The notes: generated from the sequence alone by a model not told the origin. Shown: positions 1 to 4,350, numbered from the stretch's first letter. The stretch: DNA of 5,138 nt from Myxococcales bacterium (GCA_003153875.1 PMBY01000348.1:5151-10288), one strand, 5' to 3'. Numbers and translations are program-made.

Positions 1-52
1 GGCACCTACCCCGCGGACCGTTGCTCATGAAGACTCTGGCACCTACCCCGCG
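1..52 (-). repeat. Class I dispersed repeat, two copies (first partial)
   Basis: Two copies of the family core lie head to tail with GGCACC 38 bp apart. The first (1-15, GGCACCTACCCCGCG) is cut by the window edge or truncated. The second (23-52) is full length, running from GCTCATGAAGACTC through TGGCACC to TACCCCGCG. Read on the minus strand the unit is CGCGGGGTA, GGTGCC, AGAGT(T/C)TTC, ATGAGC. The copies end 6 bp from the stop codon of the neighbouring minus-strand lipoprotein gene, so they occupy its 3' flank. They are near-identical to the copies at 2455-2484 and 3825-3854. Confidence 0.85.
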
Positions 53-58
53 AGTGGC

Positions 59-883
59 CTACCCCCGATTGCCCCCGTCAGAAACATCGCACGTCCCGAA
101 GAAGGCAAAAGGCTCAGGGGCGTAATCGCAGCGTGAAATGGTGACGCCCTTGCAGCTGCATACAGCACGGTAGCAGGCATCCTGGTCACTCGATCCACAG
201 ACAGGTTTTGCGTCAGCCCCACAACCGGGCGACTGGTAACGAAGCACCTGGCCTGCCGGGCAGGGACCACCGTCGTAGGTGCCCCCTTCGTCCGGCCCAT
301 CCAGAGACACAATGTCGAGTGCGAGATCTGCTGGCCGATCAGCGACGCCGTCGATCACGCTGTCGATCTCGAGGTCACCGCCGCGGTCCATTGTGACATC
401 CAGGGGGGCGGCTTGATCTATTCCGCCATCGATGACAGCTGGCTGCGTGCATTGGCTATCGACAAAGGTGCCAGGGCCCAGCTGGCAAACGGGAACACTC
501 GGACACTGCCAATACAGTCCCGTCGATCCATTGACCGTCGCGCTTGCGCAGACACACGACCAAACGGGCATGATCGCCCAAAGGCCCAGTCCACTGTTGC
601 AGGACCGGCACACCGATTGCCCTCCGCAGGGATGCTCGTCAAGAGTACAGGCCGTATAAACTGGCGGCCACGATGGACCTATGCACTCCCCGCCATCTGT
701 AAGCGTCCATTTTGCGGCCGAGTCTACTCCCACATCCCCGGTGGGTGGTCGTTCGTAATCGGAGCCGTCGGTAAGCCTCCGGTCTTCACCCGAGTCTACT
801 GGCATCGGGCGTGAGTCAGAACCGCAGGCCGCGAGGGTAATCGAAAGGAGGATGATTGGAAACGCACGAAGCTTGAGAATCAT
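59..883 (-). CDS. Predicted lipoprotein with two Cys-rich domains and Asp-rich linkers
   Basis: A 274-residue predicted secreted lipoprotein of unknown function. The N-terminus has a short positive region (K4, R6), a hydrophobic stretch (8-18) and a lipobox LAAC with the lipidated Cys at 20, so the mature protein should be membrane-anchored. An Asp/Gly-rich spacer (21-66) leads to Cys-rich domain 1 (about 67-145, ten Cys including paired CRSC and CVC motifs). A second Asp-rich linker (150-205, repeated DGG and aliphatic-Asp steps) leads to Cys-rich domain 2 (208-265, eight Cys including CSC and the GCGADAKPVC motif). Even numbers of Cys suggest disulfide-stabilised extracytoplasmic folds. Linkers of this kind are common in myxobacterial surface proteins. 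Only one start fits the signal peptide, though no clear Shine-Dalgarno precedes it. A CRP-like palindrome lies upstream and repeats flank both ends. Coding status is secure; I do not recognise a function. Confidence 0.88.
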   Translation of the reverse strand: MILKLRAFPIILLSITLAACGSDSRPMPVDSGEDRRLTDGSDYERPPTGDVGVDSAAKWTLTDGGECIGPSWPPVYTACTLDEHPCGGQSVCRSCNSGLGLWAIMPVWSCVCASATVNGSTGLYWQCPSVPVCQLGPGTFVDSQCTQPAVIDGGIDQAAPLDVTMDRGGDLEIDSVIDGVADRPADLALDIVSLDGPDEGGTYDGGPCPAGQVLRYQSPGCGADAKPVCGSSDQDACYRAVCSCKGVTISRCDYAPEPFAFFGTCDVSDGGNRG

Positions 884-935
884 ATGGAGAGCTTACTCGC
901 TTACCGTCAAAGGCGACAGAACTCGCAGAGACCGG

Positions 936-953
936 GTGTGATGGCCATCACAC
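936..953. promoter_or_regulatory. Perfect 18-bp palindrome, CRP/FNR-type operator candidate
   Basis: GTGTGATGG is followed directly by its reverse complement CCATCACAC, giving a perfect 18-bp palindrome. Its inner 16 bp match the classic CRP half-site arrangement TGTGA-N6-TCACA exactly. The centre lies about 61 bp upstream of the start codon of the minus-strand lipoprotein gene at 883, a normal distance for an activator or repressor site. No convincing -10/-35 pair was found beside it, so the promoter cannot be placed. The palindrome is direct observation; assignment to a CRP/FNR-family regulator is inference from the motif. Confidence 0.55.
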
Positions 954-984
954 GCTGGCCGCAGTGCCACGCCGTCTTGCGCAA

Positions 985-1172
985 GCGGGTGGGTGCCTGA
1001 GTTTTCTTGGAGGACCGCGGCCTCGGGATTCGGCTGCGCGCCGAAATAGCGTTCGCGCCAAACCCAGTGCCCGAAAACCGGGTGTGGCGCCTGAGTTTTC
1101 TCGGGGGTTTTCCGGCCCCGGGGGGGCGGTGCCAGCGTTTTGCTGGAACGCTCCGAGGTCTCGCAAAACCTC
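985..1172 (+). repeat. Cluster of three class II repeat copies with small hairpins
   Basis: This occupies most of the 300-bp gap between two minus-strand lipoprotein genes. Copy one (992-1012) reads GGTGCCTGAGTTTTCTTGGA. Copy two (1087-1119) starts GGCGCCTGAGTTTTCTCGG and continues GGGTTTTCC, as in the copy at 4085. Copy three (1128-1146) reads GGTGCCAGCGTTTTGCTGG and has become a local hairpin (CCAGC, loop GTTTT, GCTGG). Other stems are TTCGGC/GCCGAA (1029-1034 with 1040-1045), GTTTTGC/GCAAAAC (1137-1143 with 1163-1169) and GAGGT/ACCTC (1155-1159 with 1168-1172). The last two lie just beyond the stop of the small lipoprotein gene and could act as a transcript 3' end, although no T-run follows. 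Open frames across this stretch look like artefacts of the repeats. Confidence 0.75.
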
Positions 1173-1183
1173 TGCCTGCTTTC

Positions 1184-1384
1184 CTAGGGCAAGACGCATT
1201 CGGTGCCTGCGCAGATGAGGCCGTAGTCGCAGGCGACGTTCATGCACGGGCAGCCTAGCGAACCTGGAGTGCAAACAGTTACGGTACTGTCGAAGCCGCT
1301 GTCCTTGGGCGAGGTTGTGCTGCCATCGCATGCGAAGAACCCTGCGAGCGCAAGAGCAATGAACAGCTTCTTCAACAGAATCAT
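1184..1384 (-). CDS. Small predicted lipoprotein with six-Cys module
   Basis: A 66-residue predicted secreted protein. The start at 1384 is preferred over an upstream in-frame ATG because it gives a proper signal peptide (KK at 5-6, hydrophobic core 7-18) and because GGAGG (1391-1395) sits 6 bp before it. The likely lipidated Cys is residue 19 (GFFAC); the lipobox is atypical, with Phe at -3 and -2, so processing by signal peptidase I is possible. After a Ser/Thr/Asp-rich spacer (20-37) comes a compact module with Cys at 38, 45, 47, 52, 58 and 63, pattern C-x6-C-x-C-x4-C-x5-C-x4-C with the GCPC motif. Similar short modules occur in many myxobacterial exported proteins; their role is unknown. 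The gene is divergent from the cupin lipoprotein gene and precedes the 59-883 gene on the same strand, but 300 bp of repeats argue against a simple operon. Confidence 0.8.
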   Translation of the reverse strand: MILLKKLFIALALAGFFACDGSTTSPKDSGFDSTVTVCTPGSLGCPCMNVACDYGLICAGTECVLP

Positions 1385-1390
1385 GGTGTG

Positions 1391-1395
1391 CCTCC
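1391..1395 (-). promoter_or_regulatory. Shine-Dalgarno GGAGG of the small lipoprotein gene
   Basis: CCTCC on the plus strand reads GGAGG on the minus strand, 6 bp before the ATG at 1384. It decides in favour of this start over the in-frame ATG 39 bp further upstream. Confidence 0.7.
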
Positions 1396-1435
1396 ACACG
1401 GATTGCTCCGTCCATTGATGCAACTACGAGCCCCG

Positions 1436-1463
1436 ATGCTACACTTCCGACCGGCATTGACAA
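1436..1463 (-). promoter_or_regulatory. Candidate sigma-70-type promoter for the small lipoprotein gene
   Basis: On the minus strand TTGTCA (1458-1463, five of six to the -35 consensus) is followed after 16 bp by TAGCAT (1436-1441, four of six to the -10 consensus). Transcription would start near 1429, leaving a leader of about 45 nt that contains the GGAGG site. The plus strand of the same bases reads TTGACA, which could serve as a -35 for the divergent gene, but no good -10 follows it at the right distance. Confidence 0.35.
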
Positions 1464-1518
1464 TCCGCCGCGCGGGATAGTTTGGGTGTGTAGGTTGATG
1501 TGGTAAGACTCGTTGTCA

Positions 1519-1556
1519 GCCATTTTGCGGATACGATTCGGCGAAGGCAAAATGGC
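1519..1556. promoter_or_regulatory. Perfect 10-bp inverted repeat between divergent genes
   Basis: GCCATTTTGC (1519-1528) and GCAAAATGGC (1547-1556) are exact inverted repeats separated by 18 bp. An overlapping alternative pairing is GGCGAA (1540-1545) with TTCGCC (1563-1568). The site lies about 92 bp upstream of the cupin gene start and about 135 bp upstream of the divergent small lipoprotein gene. It could be a two-half-site operator or a leader-RNA hairpin; the sequence does not decide. It is unrelated to the dispersed repeat family, which is absent from this intergenic region. Confidence 0.45.
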
Positions 1557-1635
1557 GCATCTTTCGCCTATGCTCATTAGTTGACGCTGCCTTATCCCCG
1601 GTGTTCGACGGACAAACGCCGCACGGGACCGTAGC

Positions 1636-1645
1636 GGAGGAGGAG
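1636..1645 (+). promoter_or_regulatory. Purine-rich Shine-Dalgarno of the cupin lipoprotein gene
   Basis: GGAGGAGGAG (1637-1646 within the purine run) places a strong ribosome-binding site a few bases before the ATG at 1649. It supports this start over the in-frame ATG at 1601, which would put the signal peptide internally. Confidence 0.7.
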
Positions 1646-1648
1646 GCT

Positions 1649-2083
1649 ATGAAACCTGTCATCGGAGCGTTGGCCCTCGTATTCGTGAGCGTCGCCTGCG
1701 GCGCCGCTGCGGTCAAGCGCACCTCCAGTGCACCATCCCAGCAAGCGTGCGCCTGGCCCGAATCGCTAGACGCACCAGCGGCAGCGCCCGAGAACCACCG
1801 CATTCTGTTCGAGAACGATCGTGTTCGTATGCTCGACGTTGTGGTTCCGGTAGGTGGTAGGGAACCGGTGCATGCGCACTGCTGGCCAAGCGTTCTCTAC
1901 GTGCTGTTCCGAGGCAAGCTCCGGGAGCGAGACGCCACGGGGAAGGTCATCCGGGAGGTCGCCGAGACACCTCCACCGTCTGCGTTTCCCATGACCCAGT
2001 GGCTGCCAGTGAGCCCTCCGCATTCGATCGAGAACCTGGATTCTCAGCCGATTCACCTGCTACGGATCGAACTGAAGCAGTAG
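1649..2083 (+). CDS. Predicted cupin-fold lipoprotein
   Basis: A 144-residue predicted lipoprotein carrying one cupin (RmlC-like jelly-roll) domain. The signal peptide covers residues 1-16 (K2, hydrophobic 4-15) and ends in the lipobox VSVAC with Cys at 17. A linker (18-45) precedes the cupin region (about 47-143). Visible cupin features are the strand LFENDRVRMLDVVVPVGGREP, given here only in part as residues 53-73, the HAH pair (H75, H77) followed by WPSVLYVLFRGKL, and the second-motif region PHSIENL with H125. The Glu usual in cupin motif 1 is not at its expected place, so metal binding is uncertain and enzymatic activity cannot be assumed. Related small cupins with an HxHxWPSVLY pattern occur as stand-alone exported proteins of unknown role. 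The gene is single, divergent from the small lipoprotein gene, and followed by a hairpin and class I repeats. Confidence 0.82.
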   Translation: MKPVIGALALVFVSVACGAAAVKRTSSAPSQQACAWPESLDAPAAAPENHRILFENDRVRMLDVVVPVGGREPVHAHCWPSVLYVLFRGKLRERDATGKVIREVAETPPPSAFPMTQWLPVSPPHSIENLDSQPIHLLRIELKQ

Positions 2084-2091
2084 ACTGGCCA

Positions 2092-2133
2092 GCCGCCGAA
2101 CAAGGGTATGAAGCTGACGGAGCTTCCGGCGGC
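2092..2133 (+). terminator. Candidate 3' hairpin downstream of the cupin gene
   Basis: Eight bases after the stop codon, GCCGCCG (2092-2098) can pair with CGGCGGC (2127-2133), and inside it GAAGCT (2110-2115) pairs with AGCTTC (2121-2126) around loop GACGG. The two stems are continuous on the 3' side and separated by an 11-nt bulge on the 5' side. No T-run follows, so it is at best a non-canonical terminator or an mRNA-stabilising structure. Confidence 0.35.
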
Positions 2134-2134
2134 A

Positions 2135-2184
2135 CGCTTATGAAAACTCGCGCTTATGAAAACTCTGGCACCTACCCCGGCGCG
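2135..2184 (-). repeat. Class I dispersed repeat with tandem half-unit
   Basis: A full copy (2152-2178: GCTTATGAAAACTC, TGGCACC, TACCCC) is preceded by an extra half-unit, so that the 15-mer CGCTTATGAAAACTC occurs exactly twice (2135-2149 and 2151-2165) at a 16-bp offset. The same doubled half-unit is seen at 3811-3838. The GGGGTA end abuts the broken end of the transposase fragment at about 2179. An open frame starting MKTLAP inside this repeat on the plus strand is an artefact. Confidence 0.85.
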
Positions 2185-2337
2185 AAGGTTCCCGAGCATG
2201 CGGAATACCGTCCTGACCGACCGGCCGAGCGCTGTGGCGCCCGCGTCGACCGTCAGTCGACGAGTCTCAACCCGCCGGAGAATCTCGATGCGCTGCATCT
2301 CTTTCATGGTCAGCACCAACTTCTCGTTTGGTTCCAT
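2179..2337 (-). pseudogene. Truncated N-terminus of an ISNCY/IS1202-like transposase
   Basis: The minus strand encodes about 53 residues starting MEPNEKLVLTMKEMQRIEIL and continuing with an AATALGRSVRTVFRML-like helix-turn-helix (as DAGATALGRSVRTVFRML, residues 31-48). This resembles the N-terminal HTH of ISNCY/IS1202-type transposases, which recognise the IS ends and normally precede a DDE catalytic domain of several hundred residues. The frame then runs into the class I repeat at about 2178 and no DDE domain is present anywhere in the window. It is therefore a remnant, not a working transposase. The open frame extends nine residues upstream and about 50 residues downstream into non-homologous sequence. 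Family assignment rests on motif recognition only and could be a related HTH transposase family. Confidence 0.6.
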
Positions 2338-2353
2338 GGACCGCGACGCTACC

Positions 2354-2394
2354 GACAAAATCACTCGGCAGTTGGACTGACAGATTCACTCGGC
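2354..2394. repeat. Pair of 16-bp direct repeats upstream of the transposase fragment
   Basis: GACAAAATCACTCGGC (2354-2369) and GACAGATTCACTCGGC (2379-2394) match at 14 of 16 positions with a 25-bp period. They lie 17 bp upstream of the transposase start, where an IS end would be expected, so they may be remnants of transposase-binding sites in the IS terminus. A related stretch, ATTTCACTCGG, follows the repeat at 3857-3867. Confidence 0.5.
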
Positions 2395-2399
2395 TACCA

Positions 2400-2416
2400 C
2401 AGGCACCTACCCCGGG
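2400..2416 (-). repeat. Class I dispersed repeat, half copy
   Basis: CAGGCACCTACCCCGGG carries the GGCACCTACCCC half of the class I unit but lacks the GCTCATGAAAACTCT half. With the copy at 2152-2178 it brackets the transposase fragment in direct orientation. Confidence 0.7.
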
Positions 2417-2454
2417 CCTTCCCACTCGCAGCCGGACTCGCTAGACTCTCCGCC

Positions 2455-2484
2455 GCTCATGAAAACTCTGGCACCTACCCCGCG
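2455..2484 (-). repeat. Class I dispersed repeat, full copy, upstream of the propeller gene
   Basis: A complete unit (GCTCATGAAAACTC, TGGCACC, TACCCCGCG) that serves as the best reference copy in the window. It ends 20 bp before the start codon at 2505, so it must lie within the leader or core promoter of the beta-propeller gene. The remaining bases between 2417 and 2454 show no gene. Confidence 0.88.
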
Positions 2485-2504
2485 CGGGGGTATCGTCGCC
2501 CGTC

Positions 2505-3572
2505 ATGTCGAACGGGCTCGCGTCCCACGGTGCTGTGTTGCTCGCGGGCTTTCTCATGGGGGCATGCGGCCGGGTACCACTCCTGCCCGTTTCGTCCGCG
2601 CGAGACTGCACGACGGTCGACCTGCAGACGGACAATGAGAGCTGCGGCGCTTGCGGCAATCGGTGCTCGGCGATCCTGCCGTCCACAGCGACTTGCACGG
2701 GTGGTCGCTGTCTGGTGACGTTGGCCTCGGACCAGGGCGGCGCGCTGGGGCTTGCGGTCGATGCCGAGGCCGTCTACTGGACGGGCCCGACCTCCGTGAT
2801 GAAGACATCCAAAATGGGCGGCCCACCAACGACGGTCGCGGGTGGGCAGTTGGGTGGGCCGTGTGCGCTCACTCTCGACGGCAGGAACGTGTACTGGATC
2901 AACTACGGCCGCGACCAGAACGACAGCGGCGGTCTCCACGGTGCGATCATGCAGGCACCCGAGACCGGCGGCTCGGCCATCCAGCTCGCCGCGGACCAAC
3001 CGCGGGCCTACACGGGCATCGCCGTGGACGCGACCAGCGTGTACTGGACGGCAAACCCATCCCTCGACTACCCGAGCGGCAGCGTGATGAAGGTCGCTAT
3101 CGGCGGTGGCACGCCGATAGCGCTGGCCACGAACCAGTACGACCCCACCGGCATTGCCGTCGACTCCACGATTGCGTACTGGACCACCGAGAACTACACC
3201 CTGATGAAGGTGGCGATTGAGGGAGGCACGCCCGTGAGGGTCGGCGCCATGGGGCCTGCGCCTCTCGTTCTCCGCAATGGGTTCGTCTATTCCTTCTCAG
3301 GTGAGAACGTGGTCAAGGTGCCCGCCGAAGGCGGCGACACGACGACCCTGGCCGGGAGCCCCGGGCACACCTATCCCACAGGCATCGCCGTCGACGATAC
3401 CAGCGTCTACTGGACGGAGGATGACTCGGTCTTGAAGATCTCCCTCGACGGCGACCCTCAAACCCAAATGGCCTGGCGGCAGCAGACCCCCTGGGCGATC
3501 GCGGTCGACGACACCAGCATCTACTGGACGGACGAGGCAGCGGGCACGGTGATGAAGCTGACTCCCAAGTAG
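2505..3572 (+). CDS. Predicted beta-propeller lipoprotein with YWTD-like repeats
   Basis: A 355-residue predicted cell-envelope lipoprotein. The signal peptide (1-20) ends in LMGAC with Cys at 21; its n-region lacks Lys or Arg, which is unusual. A Cys-rich module follows (35-69: C35, C47, C50, C54, C64, C69, including the CGACGNRC motif frequent in myxobacterial exported proteins). Residues about 80-353 are built from seven repeats with the pattern (G/A)-(I/L)-(A/T)-(V/L)-D, then (V/I/A)YW(T/I) and (V/L)(M/L)K plus GG; the aromatic motifs fall near 90, 130, 180, 225, 261, 302 and 340. The fifth is degenerate (VYSF). Seven repeats fit a beta-propeller, as in YWTD/DUF5050-like proteins, which usually act as binding scaffolds; no catalytic residues are recognised and the ligand is unknown. 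No clear Shine-Dalgarno precedes the ATG, but it is the only start giving a signal peptide. A class I repeat sits just upstream. Confidence 0.9.
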   Translation: MSNGLASHGAVLLAGFLMGACGRVPLLPVSSARDCTTVDLQTDNESCGACGNRCSAILPSTATCTGGRCLVTLASDQGGALGLAVDAEAVYWTGPTSVMKTSKMGGPPTTVAGGQLGGPCALTLDGRNVYWINYGRDQNDSGGLHGAIMQAPETGGSAIQLAADQPRAYTGIAVDATSVYWTANPSLDYPSGSVMKVAIGGGTPIALATNQYDPTGIAVDSTIAYWTTENYTLMKVAIEGGTPVRVGAMGPAPLVLRNGFVYSFSGENVVKVPAEGGDTTTLAGSPGHTYPTGIAVDDTSVYWTEDDSVLKISLDGDPQTQMAWRQQTPWAIAVDDTSIYWTDEAAGTVMKLTPK

Positions 3573-3586
3573 CCGACGTGACCGCC

Positions 3587-3637
3587 GGGAGGTGCCACAG
3601 ACCTGCCGGCGTCTGGAGGAGAGGTGCCAGAAACCTG
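3587..3637 (+). repeat. Two degenerate GGTGCCA direct repeats
   Basis: AGGTGCCACAGACCTG (3590-3605) and AGGTGCCAGAAACCTG (3622-3637) match at 14 of 16 positions with a 32-bp period, directly downstream of the propeller gene. They share the GGTGCCA start of the dispersed family but not its GTTTTC half. The second faces the inverted copy ending at 3703, so the two CTGGCACC-type ends could pair as a long-range stem. Confidence 0.55.
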
Positions 3638-3645
3638 TCTTGTGC

Positions 3646-3703
3646 GCGATCACGGGGCTCGTCCGCCGACGTTCCAGGGAGATTCCAAGAAAACGCTGGC
3701 ACC
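3646..3703 (-). repeat. Class II long repeat element, short form (58 bp)
   Basis: On the minus strand this reads GGTGCCAGCGTTTTCTTGGA and continues with a 38-bp tail that ends GATCGC. By eye it aligns with the plus-strand copy at 4085-4154 at 51 of 58 positions, the only gap being one 12-bp insertion in the other copy. The two copies are inverted and their GGTGCC ends face each other across 381 bp. Confidence 0.8.
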
Positions 3704-3810
3704 GTGCCCCGGGCGACGGTGGTGAACGCCAACGCGGCTGACTTCGCTGCGATCCAGCAGGTTGAGCCATTTGCCTTCGAGCTGCCGTAGGCAGGGCGCC
3801 GTAGGCAGGC
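3704..3810. other. Intergenic stretch with a 14-bp tandem duplication
   Basis: No gene is supported here. A short plus-strand frame ends at 3788-3790 with a tail VVNANAADFAAIQQVEPFAF that could be a decayed C-terminus, but its upstream part runs through the repeat, so I do not call it. GCCGTAGGCAGGGC (3784-3797) is followed at once by GCCGTAGGCAGGCG (3798-3811), a tandem duplication that contains GTAGG twice, immediately before the class I repeat. Confidence 0.4.
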
Positions 3811-3855
3811 GCTCATGAAGACTCGCTCATGAAAGCTCTGGCACCTACCCCGCGC
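3811..3855 (-). repeat. Class I dispersed repeat with tandem half-unit
   Basis: Two half-units, GCTCATGAAGACTC (3811-3824) and GCTCATGAAAGCTC (3825-3838), are followed by TGGCACC and TACCCCGCGC. The doubled half-unit mirrors the arrangement at 2135-2165. It is followed at 3857-3867 by ATTTCACTCGG, similar to the direct repeats beside the transposase fragment. Confidence 0.85.
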
Positions 3856-3890
3856 AATTTCACTCGGTCCGGCAAACTGCTCGACTCTCT

Positions 3891-4073
3891 CTAGACCCCT
3901 GGGATTCCAATCACCCAGAAGCAACAGGTTTCCGTGCCTCCGTCGGAGGTGAGCGAAACGCCGGCATCGTGCGCCAGGGCGATTTCCGACGGAGAAAGTG
4001 GTCCGCATGCAGAGTAAGAGACGGCCCCCTCGCCCTGGACGTGAGCGAAATCGTTCGGCGTGGGACACTGCCC
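3891..4073 (-). pseudogene. Probable C-terminal remnant of a protein gene, function unknown
   Basis: The minus-strand frame from about 4073 to the TAG at 3891 encodes about 60 residues beginning CPTPNDFAHVQGEGAVSYSA and ending CCFWVIGIPGV, with four Cys and a balanced composition that looks like a real exported protein tail. Upstream of CPTP the frame reads through the class II repeat at 4085-4154 and then into Arg/Pro-rich sequence typical of a non-coding frame. No start or signal peptide is found. I infer that the 5' part was lost at the repeat. A complete short gene with an undetected start cannot be excluded, and I do not recognise the family. Confidence 0.4.
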
Positions 4074-4084
4074 CTCCGGTGTGT

Positions 4085-4154
4085 GGTGCCTGAGTTTTCT
4101 TGGAGGTTTTCCTGGAGTCTCCCTTGAACGTCGGTGGACGTGCCCCGCGATCGC
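4085..4154 (+). repeat. Class II long repeat element, long form (70 bp)
   Basis: It begins GGTGCCTGAGTTTTCTTGGA, followed by a 12-bp insertion GGTTTTCCTGGA that is a near-copy of the preceding GTTTTCTTGGA, then the 38-bp tail shared with 3646-3703. The start, including the doubled TTTTC half, also matches 1087-1113. It lies 196 bp beyond the stop codon of the RAYT gene, in its 3' flank. Confidence 0.82.
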
Positions 4155-4350
4155 CGTTGAGGCGGGTTGTGGCTGGCGTGAACGACAGCCAGGACGGCCA
4201 TGCCGAGGGGAAAACGTCGTCGTTGGGTCTGGCAGGATGGAGATCGGGGCCGAGGAAGTCTGCAATCTTTCGTCGGGGACAAGCGCCGGGCATGGCTTCC
4301 CTTTGGCCGCTGGTCAGTGGGCTCGTCAGTGCGGCGGTGGCTGGTGCTGG
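4155..4350. other. Intergenic stretch 3' of the RAYT gene
   Basis: I see no gene, family repeat or strong hairpin here. Reading frames on both strands are rich in Arg, Ser and Gly with no recognisable motif, and the long plus-strand frames that cross it are antisense shadows of the transposase gene. Confidence 0.4.

Noticed and set aside
1457..1483. Plus-strand promoter TTGACA with TAGTTT for the cupin gene
   Set aside because: The spacer is only 15 bp, the -10 is poor, and the leader would be over 150 nt; the minus-strand reading is better.
948..1577. Long minus-strand frame across the repeat cluster and the small lipoprotein gene
   Set aside because: Arg-rich, frame-shifted relative to the lipoprotein gene with its good Shine-Dalgarno and signal peptide, and its ENSGATP-like pieces are repeat sequence.
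2156..2380. Plus-strand open frame beginning MKTLAP
   Set aside because: The start lies inside the class I repeat and the frame is antisense to the transposase fragment; it has no protein-like features of its own.
2179..2416. Complete insertion sequence
   Set aside because: Only the N-terminal HTH is encoded, no catalytic domain is present, and no matching terminal inverted repeats were found.
2417..2446. Possible promoter TTCCCA with TAGACT upstream of the propeller gene
   Set aside because: Only weak matches to both boxes, no better than expected by chance in this region.
2475..2999. Minus-strand frame antisense to the propeller gene
   Set aside because: Arg/Ala-rich shadow with no motif; the plus-strand frame has a signal peptide and seven regular repeats.
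1..4154. CRISPR array
   Set aside because: Spacing between repeats is irregular (tens to hundreds of bases), orientations are mixed, and genes lie between copies.
3313..4293. Minus-strand frame of 326 residues
   Set aside because: It crosses the propeller gene in antisense and several repeat copies; composition is Arg/Pro/Ser-rich and no domain is visible.
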